A stretch of 64,000 nucleotides of DNA from Planctomycetaceae bacterium (GCA_002709225.1 PAQH01000096.1:1-64000), one strand, 5' to 3'; positions 52,866-62,108 are shown, counted from the first letter of the stretch. A program made the numbers and translations. Notes: generated by a model not told the origin, from the sequence alone.

Positions 52866-55817
52866 ATGCATAGTCACTGTTTTTGGCGTGGTAAGCTGCT
52901 TCCCGTATTGTTGCCAATAATGTGGGGGGTAATGTGGGGTGTGACGCAGGCGCAGCAGCGACCGCTTTGGACCACTTCTCGGATCAGCGGATCGCCGGAT
53001 CCACAACCGCCGTATCGGACGCGCGTGGCATTTCCAGAACTCAAGTTCGACGAACCGCTGGCTGTTACATCAGCGCCAGGATCGGACCGATTGTTTGTTG
53101 CAGAACGTTACGGAAAGATTTTTTCGTTCGAAAACAAGAGTCAAACGCAAGCGGCGGATCTGTTGCTGGACGTGGGAAAGGTCGTTTACGGACTGGCATT
53201 TCATCCCCAATTTCAACAGAACGGTTACTTCTATGTAACCTACGTTCTCGATGACAAAAAAGAAGAGCCGAAGGGGACCCGCGTTTCCCGATTTCAAGCC
53301 CGACGTCTTCGCGCGGAGCGGGGCAGTGAAACTGTTCTGCTGGAGTGGCCCTCCGGAGGGCATAACGGCGGTTGCTTGCGGTTTGGTCCGGACGGCTACC
53401 TGTACGTTGCCACCGGCGATTCCAGTGGAATTGCCGATCAATACAAGAACGGGCAGGATATCAGCAATCTCTCGGGAGCGATTCTAAGAATCGATGTGGA
53501 CCATCAGGACGAGGGGCGCGCCTATCGGATTCCGGCTGACAATCCTTTTGTCGAAGTTGAGGGAGCACGGGGAGAGATTTGGGCCTACGGCCTCCGCCAG
53601 CCGTGGAAATTCGCCTTCGACCGGCAGACCGGCGATCTTTGGACAGGCAACGTCGGACAGGATCTGTGGGAACAGGTGTTTCTCATTCTGCGGGGAGGTA
53701 ATTACGGGTGGAGTGTGATGGAAGGGAGCCATCCGTTCCGCCCGGAACGCAGCCGTGGACCAACGCCTTTCGTGCCACCGATTGTGGAGCATGACCATGC
53801 AGAATTTCGGTCGATTACTGGTGGTTACGTCTATCATGGAAGCCGCCTGACAGAATTGCGGGGCGCTTACATTTACGGCGATTACGATACCGGCAAGATT
53901 TGGATGTTGCGTTACGACCGGGAAGAGAAACAGGTCACCGAACAACGCGAATTGCTCGATTCGACGTTACGGCTGGTCGGGTTTGCCGAAGACCAGCAGG
54001 GAGAGGTTTTTCTGGTCGATCACATCAGTGGTCGTATCTACCAGCTTGAAAAGAATCCGGATTTTGGTGTCCGGGTGGATTTTCCACGGAAGCTCAGCGA
54101 GACAGGATTGTTTGCTTCGGTGGCCGAGCACCGCCCCGCGGTTGGGGTGCTTCCCTACCAGGTAACCGCTGAACAATGGAGTGACGGAGCTACCAAGGAG
54201 CGTTTCTTGGCATTGCCACATGATTCACAGATTGAATTTGATGGAATTACCTATCCGCAACCCGCACCGGGGGCTCCTCATGGCTGGAAGTTTCCCGATG
54301 GGACCGTAGCTGTAGAGACAATTTCCATGGAAATGGAGGTGGGCAAACCTGCCAGTCGCCGCCGGTTGGAGACGCGGATCTTGCATTACGAAAAGTTGAG
54401 TGGTGATGAAAATGTCGGAGACCAATTCTGGCGTGGATATACCTATGTCTGGAACGACGAGCAGACAGACGCCGTGTTGCTGGAAGATACGTTGGGCCGA
54501 GACTTGAAATTGAACATCAAAGACGCTGCCGCGCCCAACGGGGTGCGGACTCAAACCTGGCGTCTCCCCAGTCGGGCGGAGTGTACCGTCTGTCACAATA
54601 TGGCGGCCAAGTACGTACTGGGTATTAATACGCTACAGATCAACCGGGATGTTACGCCCGGCGCTGGCGGTGAAAATCAACTCGCAATGTTCGAGAGGAT
54701 GGGGTTGTTTACCGATCCCTTGCCAGCGCCACCGGAGCAGTTGCCGCACCTGGTCGATCCTCACGATGACTCTCAGGACCTCAATGCACGAGGTCGTTCT
54801 TACCTGCATGCCAACTGCTCACACTGCCATCGCAAGTGGGGGGGCGGCAATGGTGAGTTCCTGTTGTTGTCGACCGTCAAACTGGAGGAAATGGGGGTTG
54901 CCAATGTGAAGCCCGAACAAGGTGGTTTCTTTCTTTCTGATGCCCAGTTGGTCGATCCTGGCCAACCCTATAGCTCGGTCTTGCTGTACCGGACGTCAAA
55001 GTTGGGCCCAGGAAGGATGCCACGGATCGGGTCGTTGGTCGTGGATCGACAAGGTGTCGCCTTGCTCCATGATTGGATCGCCGGTTTATCTGAAGCCAGG
55101 AAGCCGGCGGGTGCTACTGCTCCGACGCTTGCCCAGCTGCGAGCTGCCGATCAGGATAGCGACCGGCAACGTTTGATTGACCAGTTGCTGGGCACCACCG
55201 GTGGAGCTTTGCAATTGTTGCACGCTTTACAGCGTGAACAGTTGGTCGGGAGTGTGAGCGAACAGGTGGTTGCGCGCGGAGCCGGTCATCAGGCCGCTCA
55301 CGTGCGCGACTTGTTCGAACAGTTTTTGCCTGAAGAACAACGCGTACAGCGACTTGGGAGCGTGATCCGGCCAGAGGTGATACTGGCGCTTAGTGGCGAT
55401 GCCCAACGTGGCCGAAAGTTCTTCTTGGAAGCGGCTGGGGTGCAATGTCGGAATTGTCATAAAGTCAAATCGAAGGGCGCCGATGTGGGACCCGATCTCA
55501 GTCAGATTGGCAAAAAGTACAAGGACCGCGGCAAGTTGCTGGATACGATTCTGTACCCGTCTCGCGAGATTGAACCCAAGTATCGAACGTATCTGTTGGA
55601 AACTGTCGACGGCCAGGTTTTCACCGGATTGCTGGTCAAGAAGGATGCGCAGACAGTAGTACTCAAGGATGCCAAGAACAAGGTGATGACGTACGACGCG
55701 GCAGATGTAGAACAGCTGGTGCCGCAACAACAATCACTAATGCCTGATCTGCTATTGCGAGATATGACTAAAGAGCAGGTGGCTGATCTGCTGGCTTTCC
55801 TGGAGAGTTTGCACTAG
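52866..55817 (+). CDS. PQQ-dependent sugar dehydrogenase-like protein with three c-type haem motifs
   Basis: An exported 983-residue protein. The N-terminal half is a GSDH/sorbosone dehydrogenase beta-propeller (SGGHNGGCLRFGPDGYLYVATGD, GLRQPWKFAFD, GNVGQDLWEQVFLI, GGNYGWSVMEG). Then come three haem sites: CTVCH, CSHCH and, in a C-terminal cytochrome domain with GVQCRNCHKVKSKGADVGPDLSQIGKKY, CRNCH. The end is the typical VFTGLLVKKDAQ...LLAFLESL. It probably oxidises a sugar and passes electrons through the haems to an acceptor. A Gfo/Idh oxidoreductase follows. Confidence 0.9.
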   Translation: MHSHCFWRGKLLPVLLPIMWGVMWGVTQAQQRPLWTTSRISGSPDPQPPYRTRVAFPELKFDEPLAVTSAPGSDRLFVAERYGKIFSFENKSQTQAADLLLDVGKVVYGLAFHPQFQQNGYFYVTYVLDDKKEEPKGTRVSRFQARRLRAERGSETVLLEWPSGGHNGGCLRFGPDGYLYVATGDSSGIADQYKNGQDISNLSGAILRIDVDHQDEGRAYRIPADNPFVEVEGARGEIWAYGLRQPWKFAFDRQTGDLWTGNVGQDLWEQVFLILRGGNYGWSVMEGSHPFRPERSRGPTPFVPPIVEHDHAEFRSITGGYVYHGSRLTELRGAYIYGDYDTGKIWMLRYDREEKQVTEQRELLDSTLRLVGFAEDQQGEVFLVDHISGRIYQLEKNPDFGVRVDFPRKLSETGLFASVAEHRPAVGVLPYQVTAEQWSDGATKERFLALPHDSQIEFDGITYPQPAPGAPHGWKFPDGTVAVETISMEMEVGKPASRRRLETRILHYEKLSGDENVGDQFWRGYTYVWNDEQTDAVLLEDTLGRDLKLNIKDAAAPNGVRTQTWRLPSRAECTVCHNMAAKYVLGINTLQINRDVTPGAGGENQLAMFERMGLFTDPLPAPPEQLPHLVDPHDDSQDLNARGRSYLHANCSHCHRKWGGGNGEFLLLSTVKLEEMGVANVKPEQGGFFLSDAQLVDPGQPYSSVLLYRTSKLGPGRMPRIGSLVVDRQGVALLHDWIAGLSEARKPAGATAPTLAQLRAADQDSDRQRLIDQLLGTTGGALQLLHALQREQLVGSVSEQVVARGAGHQAAHVRDLFEQFLPEEQRVQRLGSVIRPEVILALSGDAQRGRKFFLEAAGVQCRNCHKVKSKGADVGPDLSQIGKKYKDRGKLLDTILYPSREIEPKYRTYLLETVDGQVFTGLLVKKDAQTVVLKDAKNKVMTYDAADVEQLVPQQQSLMPDLLLRDMTKEQVADLLAFLESLH

Positions 55818-55922
55818 TGGCGGTGTTCGCCGCATTAGCAGGTGATGTGTCGGGGCGGGAGTTTTGAGCGCTCGCTTTGCTTCAGAGCGAATAGGATTAT
55901 TAACCTAAGAAGGGATCAATTC

Positions 55923-57245
55923 ATGAACCGCAAATTGTCACGACGGACCGTGTTGCAAGGGGCGACGGCGGGTGCTGCAGCTGGATTTTTTGTCTCCGGT
56001 ACTGCGCCGCGTGCGGCCGACTCACCCAATGAACGGCTGAGAATTGCCGGGGTTGGCGCGACGGGCAGGGCGGGTGCTGATATTGCTGGTGTTGCCAGCC
56101 AGGACATCGTGGCGATTGCCGATGTCGATCAACAACTGCTTGAGAAAGGGGCCGCTCGTTTCCCCGGCGCGCGAAAATACGCTGACTTTCGTGACATGCT
56201 CGACCGCGAAGCGGATCGCATTGACGCGGTGGTCGTCGGCACCCCTGATCATACCCACGCCCCGGCCTCCGCGATGGCTTTACGTTTGAAGAAGCATGTC
56301 TACTGTGAGAAGCCGTTGACTCACACGGTCTATGAGGCCCGTGTGCTCGCGGACTTGGCTCAGGAGCACAAACTGGTCACGCAGATGGGGACGCAGATTC
56401 ACGCAGGTGACAATTACCGACGTGTTGTTGAATTGGTACAGGCGGGCGCGATTGGCAAAGTGCGTGAAGCGCATGTCTGGGCTTCGGCAGTCTACACAGA
56501 CGGTAAGTTTACGACGAATACCCAGGCGCCTGCGCACCTGGATTGGGATTTGTGGCTGGGACCCGCGGTCAAACGACCCTACAGTGAAGGCGTTCACCCA
56601 TTTCACTGGCGGCGTTTTTGGGATTATGGTACCGGGACGTTGGGGGATTTTGGGTGTCACTACATGGACCTGGCACACTGGGCGCTCGACTTGATGAACC
56701 CGGTGCGTGTGTCCGCTTCAGGCCCGCCTGTCGATGCGGTGACGACACCGCGTTATTGCCTGGCGACCTACGATTACCCCGCGCGTGGCGCGCACCCGCC
56801 GCTGCGTCTGTTCTGGTATGACAGTGGGAAGAAGCCGCGCCAACTGGGAGAACTCCTCAAGGAGGATCCACGTGACCAGAATGGCAAGCCGATGGGCACC
56901 GGCGGCGGACAGTTGTTTATTGGTGATGACGGTATGATCTTGGCAAATTACGGACAGCGCTGTTTGTTGCCAAAAGACCGTTTTGCGGACTACCAGCCGC
57001 CCGATCCTTCGATTGCCAAGTCGATCGGGCATCACAACGAGTGGGTGCATGCAATCAAGAATGGTGGTGCGACAACCTGTAACTTCCGTTATTCCGGCGC
57101 ATTGACCGAAGCCGTCTTGCTGGGAACGGTAGCCTATCGCACTGGTCAGACATTGGAATGGGATGCGGCCAATCTCAAAGTTACGAATTCCACCGCGGCC
57201 CAATCATTAATCCACAAGGAATACCGCAAAGGGTGGACTTTGTAA
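55923..57245 (+). CDS. Gfo/Idh/MocA family oxidoreductase, Tat-exported
   Basis: An NAD(P)-type sugar oxidoreductase with a Tat signal (SRRTVLQGATAGAAAGFFVSG). It has the Rossmann-like start LRIAGVGATGRAG, the catalytic-site motif CEKPLTHTVYEARVLAD and the planctomycete-type WDLWLGPA and GCHYMDLAHWALDL segments. AAGGGA lies 8 bases before ATG 55923. Many planctomycete homologues of this type may act in the periplasm with tightly bound cofactor; the substrate is unknown. The track's start at 55842 adds 27 unrelated residues. Confidence 0.9.
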   Translation: MNRKLSRRTVLQGATAGAAAGFFVSGTAPRAADSPNERLRIAGVGATGRAGADIAGVASQDIVAIADVDQQLLEKGAARFPGARKYADFRDMLDREADRIDAVVVGTPDHTHAPASAMALRLKKHVYCEKPLTHTVYEARVLADLAQEHKLVTQMGTQIHAGDNYRRVVELVQAGAIGKVREAHVWASAVYTDGKFTTNTQAPAHLDWDLWLGPAVKRPYSEGVHPFHWRRFWDYGTGTLGDFGCHYMDLAHWALDLMNPVRVSASGPPVDAVTTPRYCLATYDYPARGAHPPLRLFWYDSGKKPRQLGELLKEDPRDQNGKPMGTGGGQLFIGDDGMILANYGQRCLLPKDRFADYQPPDPSIAKSIGHHNEWVHAIKNGGATTCNFRYSGALTEAVLLGTVAYRTGQTLEWDAANLKVTNSTAAQSLIHKEYRKGWTL

Positions 57246-57408
57246 GACACCCGGATAGGTCCGCGTAACCCGCTTGATCACGAGGGTCGCCGTGGCATGC
57301 TGCGCACGTGCGCTGGCTATCGAAACGGTAGCACCATCGCTCGCTGAGGCGACCGGTGCGGCGCAGTCCGCAGCCGAGGCGAGCGCTGGCACGTGACCGT
57401 TTGTCCGA
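57246..57408. other. Convergent intergenic region with inverted repeats
   Basis: This 163-bp gap separates the convergent Gfo/Idh and thioredoxin-like genes. It contains GCGCACGTGCGC (about 57302-57313, a perfect 12-bp palindrome) and AGGCGAGCGCTGGC (about 57378-57391), which also occurs at 19191-19204. No T-rich intrinsic terminator is visible. Confidence 0.5.
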
Positions 57409-58374
57409 CTAACGCGTGGAGGCGTCTGTCTCTGGTGGGTCGGATTTGGGTTCAATCTTCGTCTTAAACACTTGCAGCAAAATACGTGAGATGTTCTTAG
57501 CGGTGTCCGAATCGGGCGCTACCTTGTGGGCAGTGATTAACGCTTGTTTGCAGCCTGCACGATCTTGACGGTAGATCAGCTGGGCTTTGAGGAACAGAGC
57601 TTCCTGGAGATCACGACCTTGGGGTTGCATCGCTTCCAGCAGTTTGTCGACGCTTTTGAGTGTCGCGTCGGGTCCCGCGATGCGCGAGGAGGACTTGATG
57701 CGTTCCAGCTCAATCTTGGCTGCATACCGGTTCTTTAAGCCAGCCTCATTATTCTCGTCCAGCTTGATGATTTCCTGCACGGTTTGCTGATAGGTTGTCA
57801 GTACCAGCGAAGTGTCGATTTGTTGCATGGCCTGGTGCAGAAACCGAGCCCTGCCAACGCCCTGTGCCTGCTCCGCTTTGGCAAGAAATTGATCGCGGAG
57901 CTGCCGAGCTTTCGCTTTTTCTGAAAGATTGGCAACGTATTGCGGAGCTTTCTCACCGCTGTAGCCCACCTGTTTGGCGTAAGGTCGGCCGTCCGCGTCC
58001 GCCAGAAATACGGTGGGAACACCAGTGACCTGAAACGCTTCGGCGAGTTCCTTGTACTGGGCCCGCTCCTCTTCACTTTGATGCGATTTGTCGCGAGGGT
58101 TGTCCAGCAAAAGCAGAATGAACTGTTTGGGTACTTCCCGTTTGAAAATGTCCTGGCTGAGGACGTTCGTCTGCAGGGCTTTGCACGGCGGACACCAGTC
58201 GGACCCTGTGAATTCAATCAGGATGTCTTTCCCTTCCTGGGAGGCAAGTTCTTTGGCTTGTGTGAAGTCGACCAACCAACTTTCACCCGCCGCAGAGGCG
58301 AGCGTGGGCGATAGGACCCCCAAAGTGACACTTATTGTCAGGCACCAGGGCAGGAATGTTCGAACCGGGTTCAT
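57409..58374 (-). CDS. Exported thioredoxin-fold protein
   Basis: A signal peptide (RTFLPWCLTISVTLGVLSPTLASA) precedes a thioredoxin-7-like domain with an active WCPPC site (residues 60-64) and the VTGVPTVFLADADG cis-Pro loop. The second half is a helical TPR-like region that may bind partners. AGGTCAT is near the ATG at 58374. It is transcribed in the same direction as, and 142 bp downstream of, the selenocysteine-type peroxiredoxin, and both are exported, so it is a plausible reductant for it. Confidence 0.88.
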   Translation of the reverse strand: MNPVRTFLPWCLTISVTLGVLSPTLASAAGESWLVDFTQAKELASQEGKDILIEFTGSDWCPPCKALQTNVLSQDIFKREVPKQFILLLLDNPRDKSHQSEEERAQYKELAEAFQVTGVPTVFLADADGRPYAKQVGYSGEKAPQYVANLSEKAKARQLRDQFLAKAEQAQGVGRARFLHQAMQQIDTSLVLTTYQQTVQEIIKLDENNEAGLKNRYAAKIELERIKSSSRIAGPDATLKSVDKLLEAMQPQGRDLQEALFLKAQLIYRQDRAGCKQALITAHKVAPDSDTAKNISRILLQVFKTKIEPKSDPPETDASTR

Positions 58375-58516
58375 GTAGATGACCTGTGTTAGAGTGGTGC
58401 GACGCGCGGGTCCGCGACGGCGCGTGCCACTGCGTAGCCGGTCGCCGTGGAACCGTGTGGACACGGTCGGGGTTTCCCCGTCGATGCGAGGTGCAGCCAA
58501 AAAGCACAAGCGGAAG

Positions 58517-59116
58517 CTAACGCTGGGCAACTCCCAGTTTCTTCAATGTGGCGACGATTTGGTTCGCGTGCTTTCCGGCGTTGACTTTCTTCTCGATGTG
58601 TTTGATTGTTCCATCCTTGCCGACGTAGAAAGTCCAGCGTTCCGGGACAGTCCGCTTGTCGTGGACGACGCCGTAGGATTTGGCGACGTTCTTTTCAGGG
58701 TCGCTTAGGATCGGGTAGTCCAGCTTGAGTTCTTTGGCGTAGCGTGTATTGGTTTTGACGGTGTCACAGCTCGCCGTGAAAAAACTAACGTCAAACTTGT
58801 CGAGCCCTGACCCCTTGGCGGCGGCAATTTCCAGTTTGCGTCCACCGAGCAACTCGATACTGAAAGCCTCTTTGACTTCGCTGACACGCAGCGAACTGCA
58901 TTGGCGCGTTCAGCCACCGGTGAATGCTTTAGGGAACCAGGCGAGCACGACGGCCTGTTTGCCTTTGAAGGACGAGAGCTTGTAGGTCTTACCGTCGCTG
59001 CCCTTGAGCGTGAATTCGGGCGCGGCATCGCCCACTTTGAGGTCTGCCGCACTGGCGTGGTGTCCAGCGGCTGACAGAATCAGGCCTAACGCAAGAGTCA
59101 GTATCATTTTTCGCAT
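58517..59116 (-). CDS. Candidate selenoprotein: AhpC/TSA-family peroxiredoxin with in-frame UGA at the catalytic position
   Basis: A single 199-residue frame from ATG 59116 (AAGGGAGAT upstream) to 58517 is interrupted only by UGA at residue 69. Before it lie a signal peptide ([16 protein letters not shown]) and [20 protein letters not shown]...[10 protein letters not shown]; after it [15 protein letters not shown]...[11 protein letters not shown]...[20 protein letters not shown]. In homologues the GG is followed by Cys (GGCT), the peroxidatic residue, so UGA replaces it exactly; TGA differs from TGC by one base. A candidate resolving Cys is at +4. The ORF track split it into 58910-59137 and 58517-58852 in the same frame. 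Alternatives are nonsense mutation or sequencing error. Confidence 0.82.
58886..58901 (-). promoter_or_regulatory. Candidate bacterial SECIS hairpin downstream of the UGA
   Basis: In the mRNA, AUGCAG-UUCG-CUGCGU folds into a 6-bp stem (one U-G pair) with a UUCG loop, starting 8 bases after the UGA. The apical loop begins 14 bases downstream of it. The distance is close to that of known bacterial SECIS elements. Loop identity is not diagnostic, and the coding constraint could produce it by chance. Confidence 0.45.
58910..58912 (-). other. Candidate selenocysteine UGA codon
   Basis: The codon sits between GGC and ACG, in the sequence context where peroxiredoxins of this type have TGC/TGT. Downstream codons stay homologous and in frame to the natural stop at 58517, which argues against a random stop. 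Confidence 0.75.
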
Positions 59117-59471
59117 GGTTTGATCTCCCTTGGTCACGGGTAGGGAAGTGGCTGGTTGTACTTAACAACAAGGGCACCCTATCATCTCGTCTGCTGGGTG
59201 TCCAATCGTGGATGATGGTTTGCCGCAGAGTCGTTGTCGCACGAGGCCCCACCGTGGCGGCGCCACGCCATGTATTTTGGGCGGCGAAATCCGCAGACGT
59301 GTTTTTCCCGGCTAGGTCGGTTATGCTTACGGCTCACGCTCCGGTTTGACTTTGCATTGGCCGCCCAGTGGTTTCCCATTGCCACGTGATGGTGCCGGCG
59401 ATCTGACGCGGAGGTTGTGCGACCGGCCAACATGGATCAACGAACGGAATTCAACACAAAAGGATCTTGTC
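59117..59471. other. Intergenic region between divergent genes
   Basis: The promoters of the peroxiredoxin and Gfo/Idh genes should lie here. A short perfect inverted repeat CGTGGC-GGC-GCCACG is at 59253-59267. No ORF is supported. Confidence 0.4.
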
Positions 59472-60746
59472 ATGACGACCCAACGCCGCGAATTCTTGAA
59501 GACTGCTGCCGCGGTGGCGCCGGCAGTAACCGTACCCTACTTCTGGACCGGTATGACACACGCGGCGGCCGAACAAGATAAGCTCCAAGTCGCTTCGATT
59601 GGTGTGGGTGGCCGCGGTTCGGGAATTGGTCGACAGGCTGCCCGGTTGGGTCAGATGGTTGCTTGCTGTGATGCGGACAAGAACCGAGCCATGGGGTTCG
59701 CCAAGCCATTTGGTTGTGATGTGTATCAGGACTACCGTCAAGTTCTAGACCGTAAAGATATCGATGTCATCACGATTGGGACCCCGGATCACTGGCACGT
59801 CAAGATCGCCGTCGAAGCGATGCAGGCGGGTAAAGACGTCTATTGTGAGAAACCGCTGACACTGACGGTCGATGAGGGAAAACTTGCTCAGAAAGCGGTC
59901 AAGCAAACGGGCAGGATTCTACAGGTCGGCACCCAGCAACGTAGTGAGTACGCGAGCCGATTCTTGAAGGCGGTTGTGATTGCCCGCAGTGGACGTCTTG
60001 GTGAAACACTTAAGGCGATTTCTTCGGTAGGCCGGGCTCAAAAGGGTGGCCCGTTTACGGAGTCAGAACCGCCGGCACACCTGGATTGGAATATGTGGCT
60101 CGGGCAGGCTCCCATGACTCCGTATATCAAAGAACGGACGCACTATCAGTTCCGTTGGTGGCAGGAGTACTCTGGAGGTCAGGTGACCGATTGGGGAGTT
60201 CATCACACGGACATCGCCATGTGGGCGTTGGGAATGGAAAAGACAGGCCCGGTCTCTGTAGAGGGTAAAGGGGAATTCAATAAGGAGCCGAACTGCTATA
60301 ACGTCGCGCACTCGTTTGATACCACGATGAAATTCGCCAACGGGCATGAAATCGTACTCAATAGCGGACGAAATGAGCTGATTATCGAAGGTGAAAAAGG
60401 ACGTATTCGCGTGAACCGAGGTGGGCTTTCTGGCAAGCCGGTTGAAGAAATTATGGCCAGTAAAGAAGACACGGATTGGCTGAACCAGGAAGTGGAAAAG
60501 TTGTACGGTGGAAAGGTTGTTCCCCACATGCAAAACTTTTTCAATTGTGTGAAGAGTCGCCAGCAGCCGATCTCGGACTGTTTTTCGCACCATCGTTCCG
60601 TCAGCGTGTGCCACCTGGCAAATATTGCCATGGCACTAGATAGGAAATTAGCTTGGGACCCGGTCAAAGAAGATTTTGTCAATGACGAACAGGCTTCGTC
60701 GATGCTGTCACGGAAACAGCGTGAAGCGTTTGCAATCGTGGTTTAG
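59472..60746 (+). CDS. Gfo/Idh/MocA family oxidoreductase, Tat-exported
   Basis: A paralogue of the gene at 55923. It has a Tat signal (QRREFLKTAAAVAPAVTVPYF), a dinucleotide-binding start VASIGVGGRGSGIGRQAA, CEKPLTLTVDEGKLAQKA and DWNMWLGQAPMTPYIKERTH, and a GVHHTDIAMWALG motif. At 424 aa it is standard. AAGGAT lies before ATG 59472. It stands alone and ends at a strong palindrome shared with the convergent queA. Confidence 0.9.
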   Translation: MTTQRREFLKTAAAVAPAVTVPYFWTGMTHAAAEQDKLQVASIGVGGRGSGIGRQAARLGQMVACCDADKNRAMGFAKPFGCDVYQDYRQVLDRKDIDVITIGTPDHWHVKIAVEAMQAGKDVYCEKPLTLTVDEGKLAQKAVKQTGRILQVGTQQRSEYASRFLKAVVIARSGRLGETLKAISSVGRAQKGGPFTESEPPAHLDWNMWLGQAPMTPYIKERTHYQFRWWQEYSGGQVTDWGVHHTDIAMWALGMEKTGPVSVEGKGEFNKEPNCYNVAHSFDTTMKFANGHEIVLNSGRNELIIEGEKGRIRVNRGGLSGKPVEEIMASKEDTDWLNQEVEKLYGGKVVPHMQNFFNCVKSRQQPISDCFSHHRSVSVCHLANIAMALDRKLAWDPVKEDFVNDEQASSMLSRKQREAFAIVV

Positions 60747-60767
60747 TCGTGCCGCTAAGACGGCCCC

Positions 60768-60814
60768 GGGGCGCTGCGTTGCGGGGGCGCTGCGTTGCGG
60801 GCGAGCAACGCAGC
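60768..60814. repeat. Duplicated GGGGCGCTGCGTTGC and 10-bp inverted repeat between convergent genes
   Basis: The 15-mer GGGGCGCTGCGTTGC occurs twice in tandem. The second copy pairs with GCAACGCAGC to make a perfect 10-bp stem (60789-60798 with 60805-60814) around a 6-base loop. Placed between the convergent Gfo/Idh and queA stops, it may act as a bidirectional terminator, although it lacks a T-run. Confidence 0.8.
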
Positions 60815-60830
60815 AGCTCTACTGGTCGGT

Positions 60831-61877
60831 TTACACAATGAGCATCGCGTCACCGTAACTGTAGAAACGATAGCGTTCAGTGATGGCTTGTTGATAAGCT
60901 TCGCGGATTAGATCATCCCCGCCCAGTGTCTGTACCAGAATCAGTAGTGTGCTGCGCGGCAGGTGGAAATTGGTGAATAACGCGTCCGTGAACTGGAAAG
61001 TGTAGGGCGGGCGGATGAAGAGATCTGTGGTATCCGCCCAAGGTTCTAATTGACCGGTTTGGGAGGCGGTTTCGAGGACGCGGACACTTGTTGTGCCAAC
61101 GGCAATGACGCGCCCGCCAGCACGCCGGCGCTCGTCAATAAGTTGGCAGGTACTTTTTCCGATTGAGCCAGTTTCCCGGTGCATGTGATGTTCTGCGAGC
61201 GTTTCGCTTTGTAACGGCCGGAAGGTGCCCAGCCCCACATGGAGCGTGATCTCGGCGATGCCGATTCCGCGAGATGCGATGAGTTTGAGCAACGCGGTCG
61301 TAAAGTGAAGCCCGGCGGTCGGCGCGGCGACCGCTCCAGGCGAACTGGCGAACACGGTTTGATACCTCTGCCGATCACTGTCTACCATGTTGCCGCCACG
61401 GATGTAGGGTGGCAACGGCACCCGCCCAAATTTGTCCAGCAGTTCCACCAGCGGAGTGGAGGAATCGGGGCGCACCGCCCAGGCGCCATCCTCCAGACGG
61501 TGTAGCAAATCGAGAGTGAGTGTCTCGCCCGACTCGCGTGCATGCAATGTGACGGTTTCTCCAATTTGAAGTTTTCCGCGAGTCCGAGACAAGATCTTCC
61601 ACAGGTCGCGCCCGTCTGTTTCCAGGAAAAGGCCTGTCCATTGTCCACCCGTGCGAGTTCGGGTTCCCGTCAGACGGGCGGGCAGAACGCGTGTATTGTT
61701 GAGGACCAATACGTCGTTTGGCTGTAGCAGGTCCGGGAGATCACGTACGTGCAGATGCTCGATCGATTGAGAGGCACGGTCGACCAACATCAGACGCGCG
61801 TCGCTCCGGTGGGGTAGTGGTTCTTGTGCGATCAGTTCCGTTGGAAGTTGGTAGTCGTAACGATCAAGTTCAGACAT
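60831..61877 (-). CDS. queA: S-adenosylmethionine:tRNA ribosyltransferase-isomerase QueA
   Basis: QueA transfers and isomerises the ribosyl moiety of SAM to make epoxyqueuosine in tRNA. Typical segments are LDRYDYQLPTELIAQEPL, RSDARLMLVDR, DVLVLNNTRVLPARL, the PGAVAAPTAGLHFT core, ITLHVGLGTFRPL and the end TNFHLPRSTLLILV. At 348 aa it is full length. ATG 61877 was chosen over the 24-residue longer track start. It lies 231 bp downstream of folD on the same strand. Confidence 0.95.
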   Translation of the reverse strand: MSELDRYDYQLPTELIAQEPLPHRSDARLMLVDRASQSIEHLHVRDLPDLLQPNDVLVLNNTRVLPARLTGTRTRTGGQWTGLFLETDGRDLWKILSRTRGKLQIGETVTLHARESGETLTLDLLHRLEDGAWAVRPDSSTPLVELLDKFGRVPLPPYIRGGNMVDSDRQRYQTVFASSPGAVAAPTAGLHFTTALLKLIASRGIGIAEITLHVGLGTFRPLQSETLAEHHMHRETGSIGKSTCQLIDERRRAGGRVIAVGTTSVRVLETASQTGQLEPWADTTDLFIRPPYTFQFTDALFTNFHLPRSTLLILVQTLGGDDLIREAYQQAITERYRFYSYGDAMLIV

Positions 61878-62108
61878 GCGATGCTGCGGACCAAGGTAGT
61901 GAGGACACTGCGTTACAGGCGAACTGGTACCGGAAAGGAGTTGAACCAATTGCGAGAGTCAGGAGAGTGTACCGTAGTGAAGCAAGTCAGGGCAGATGAC
62001 GCAGTCGCGGATGGAGGCCCTGCTCGGGTCCAAGCGGACCGCGGTCGGTGCGTTGGTGAGCAACCTGTTGGCCCGGTTGTTGGGTGTGCTGTCGTTGCGT
62101 GGTGTTGG

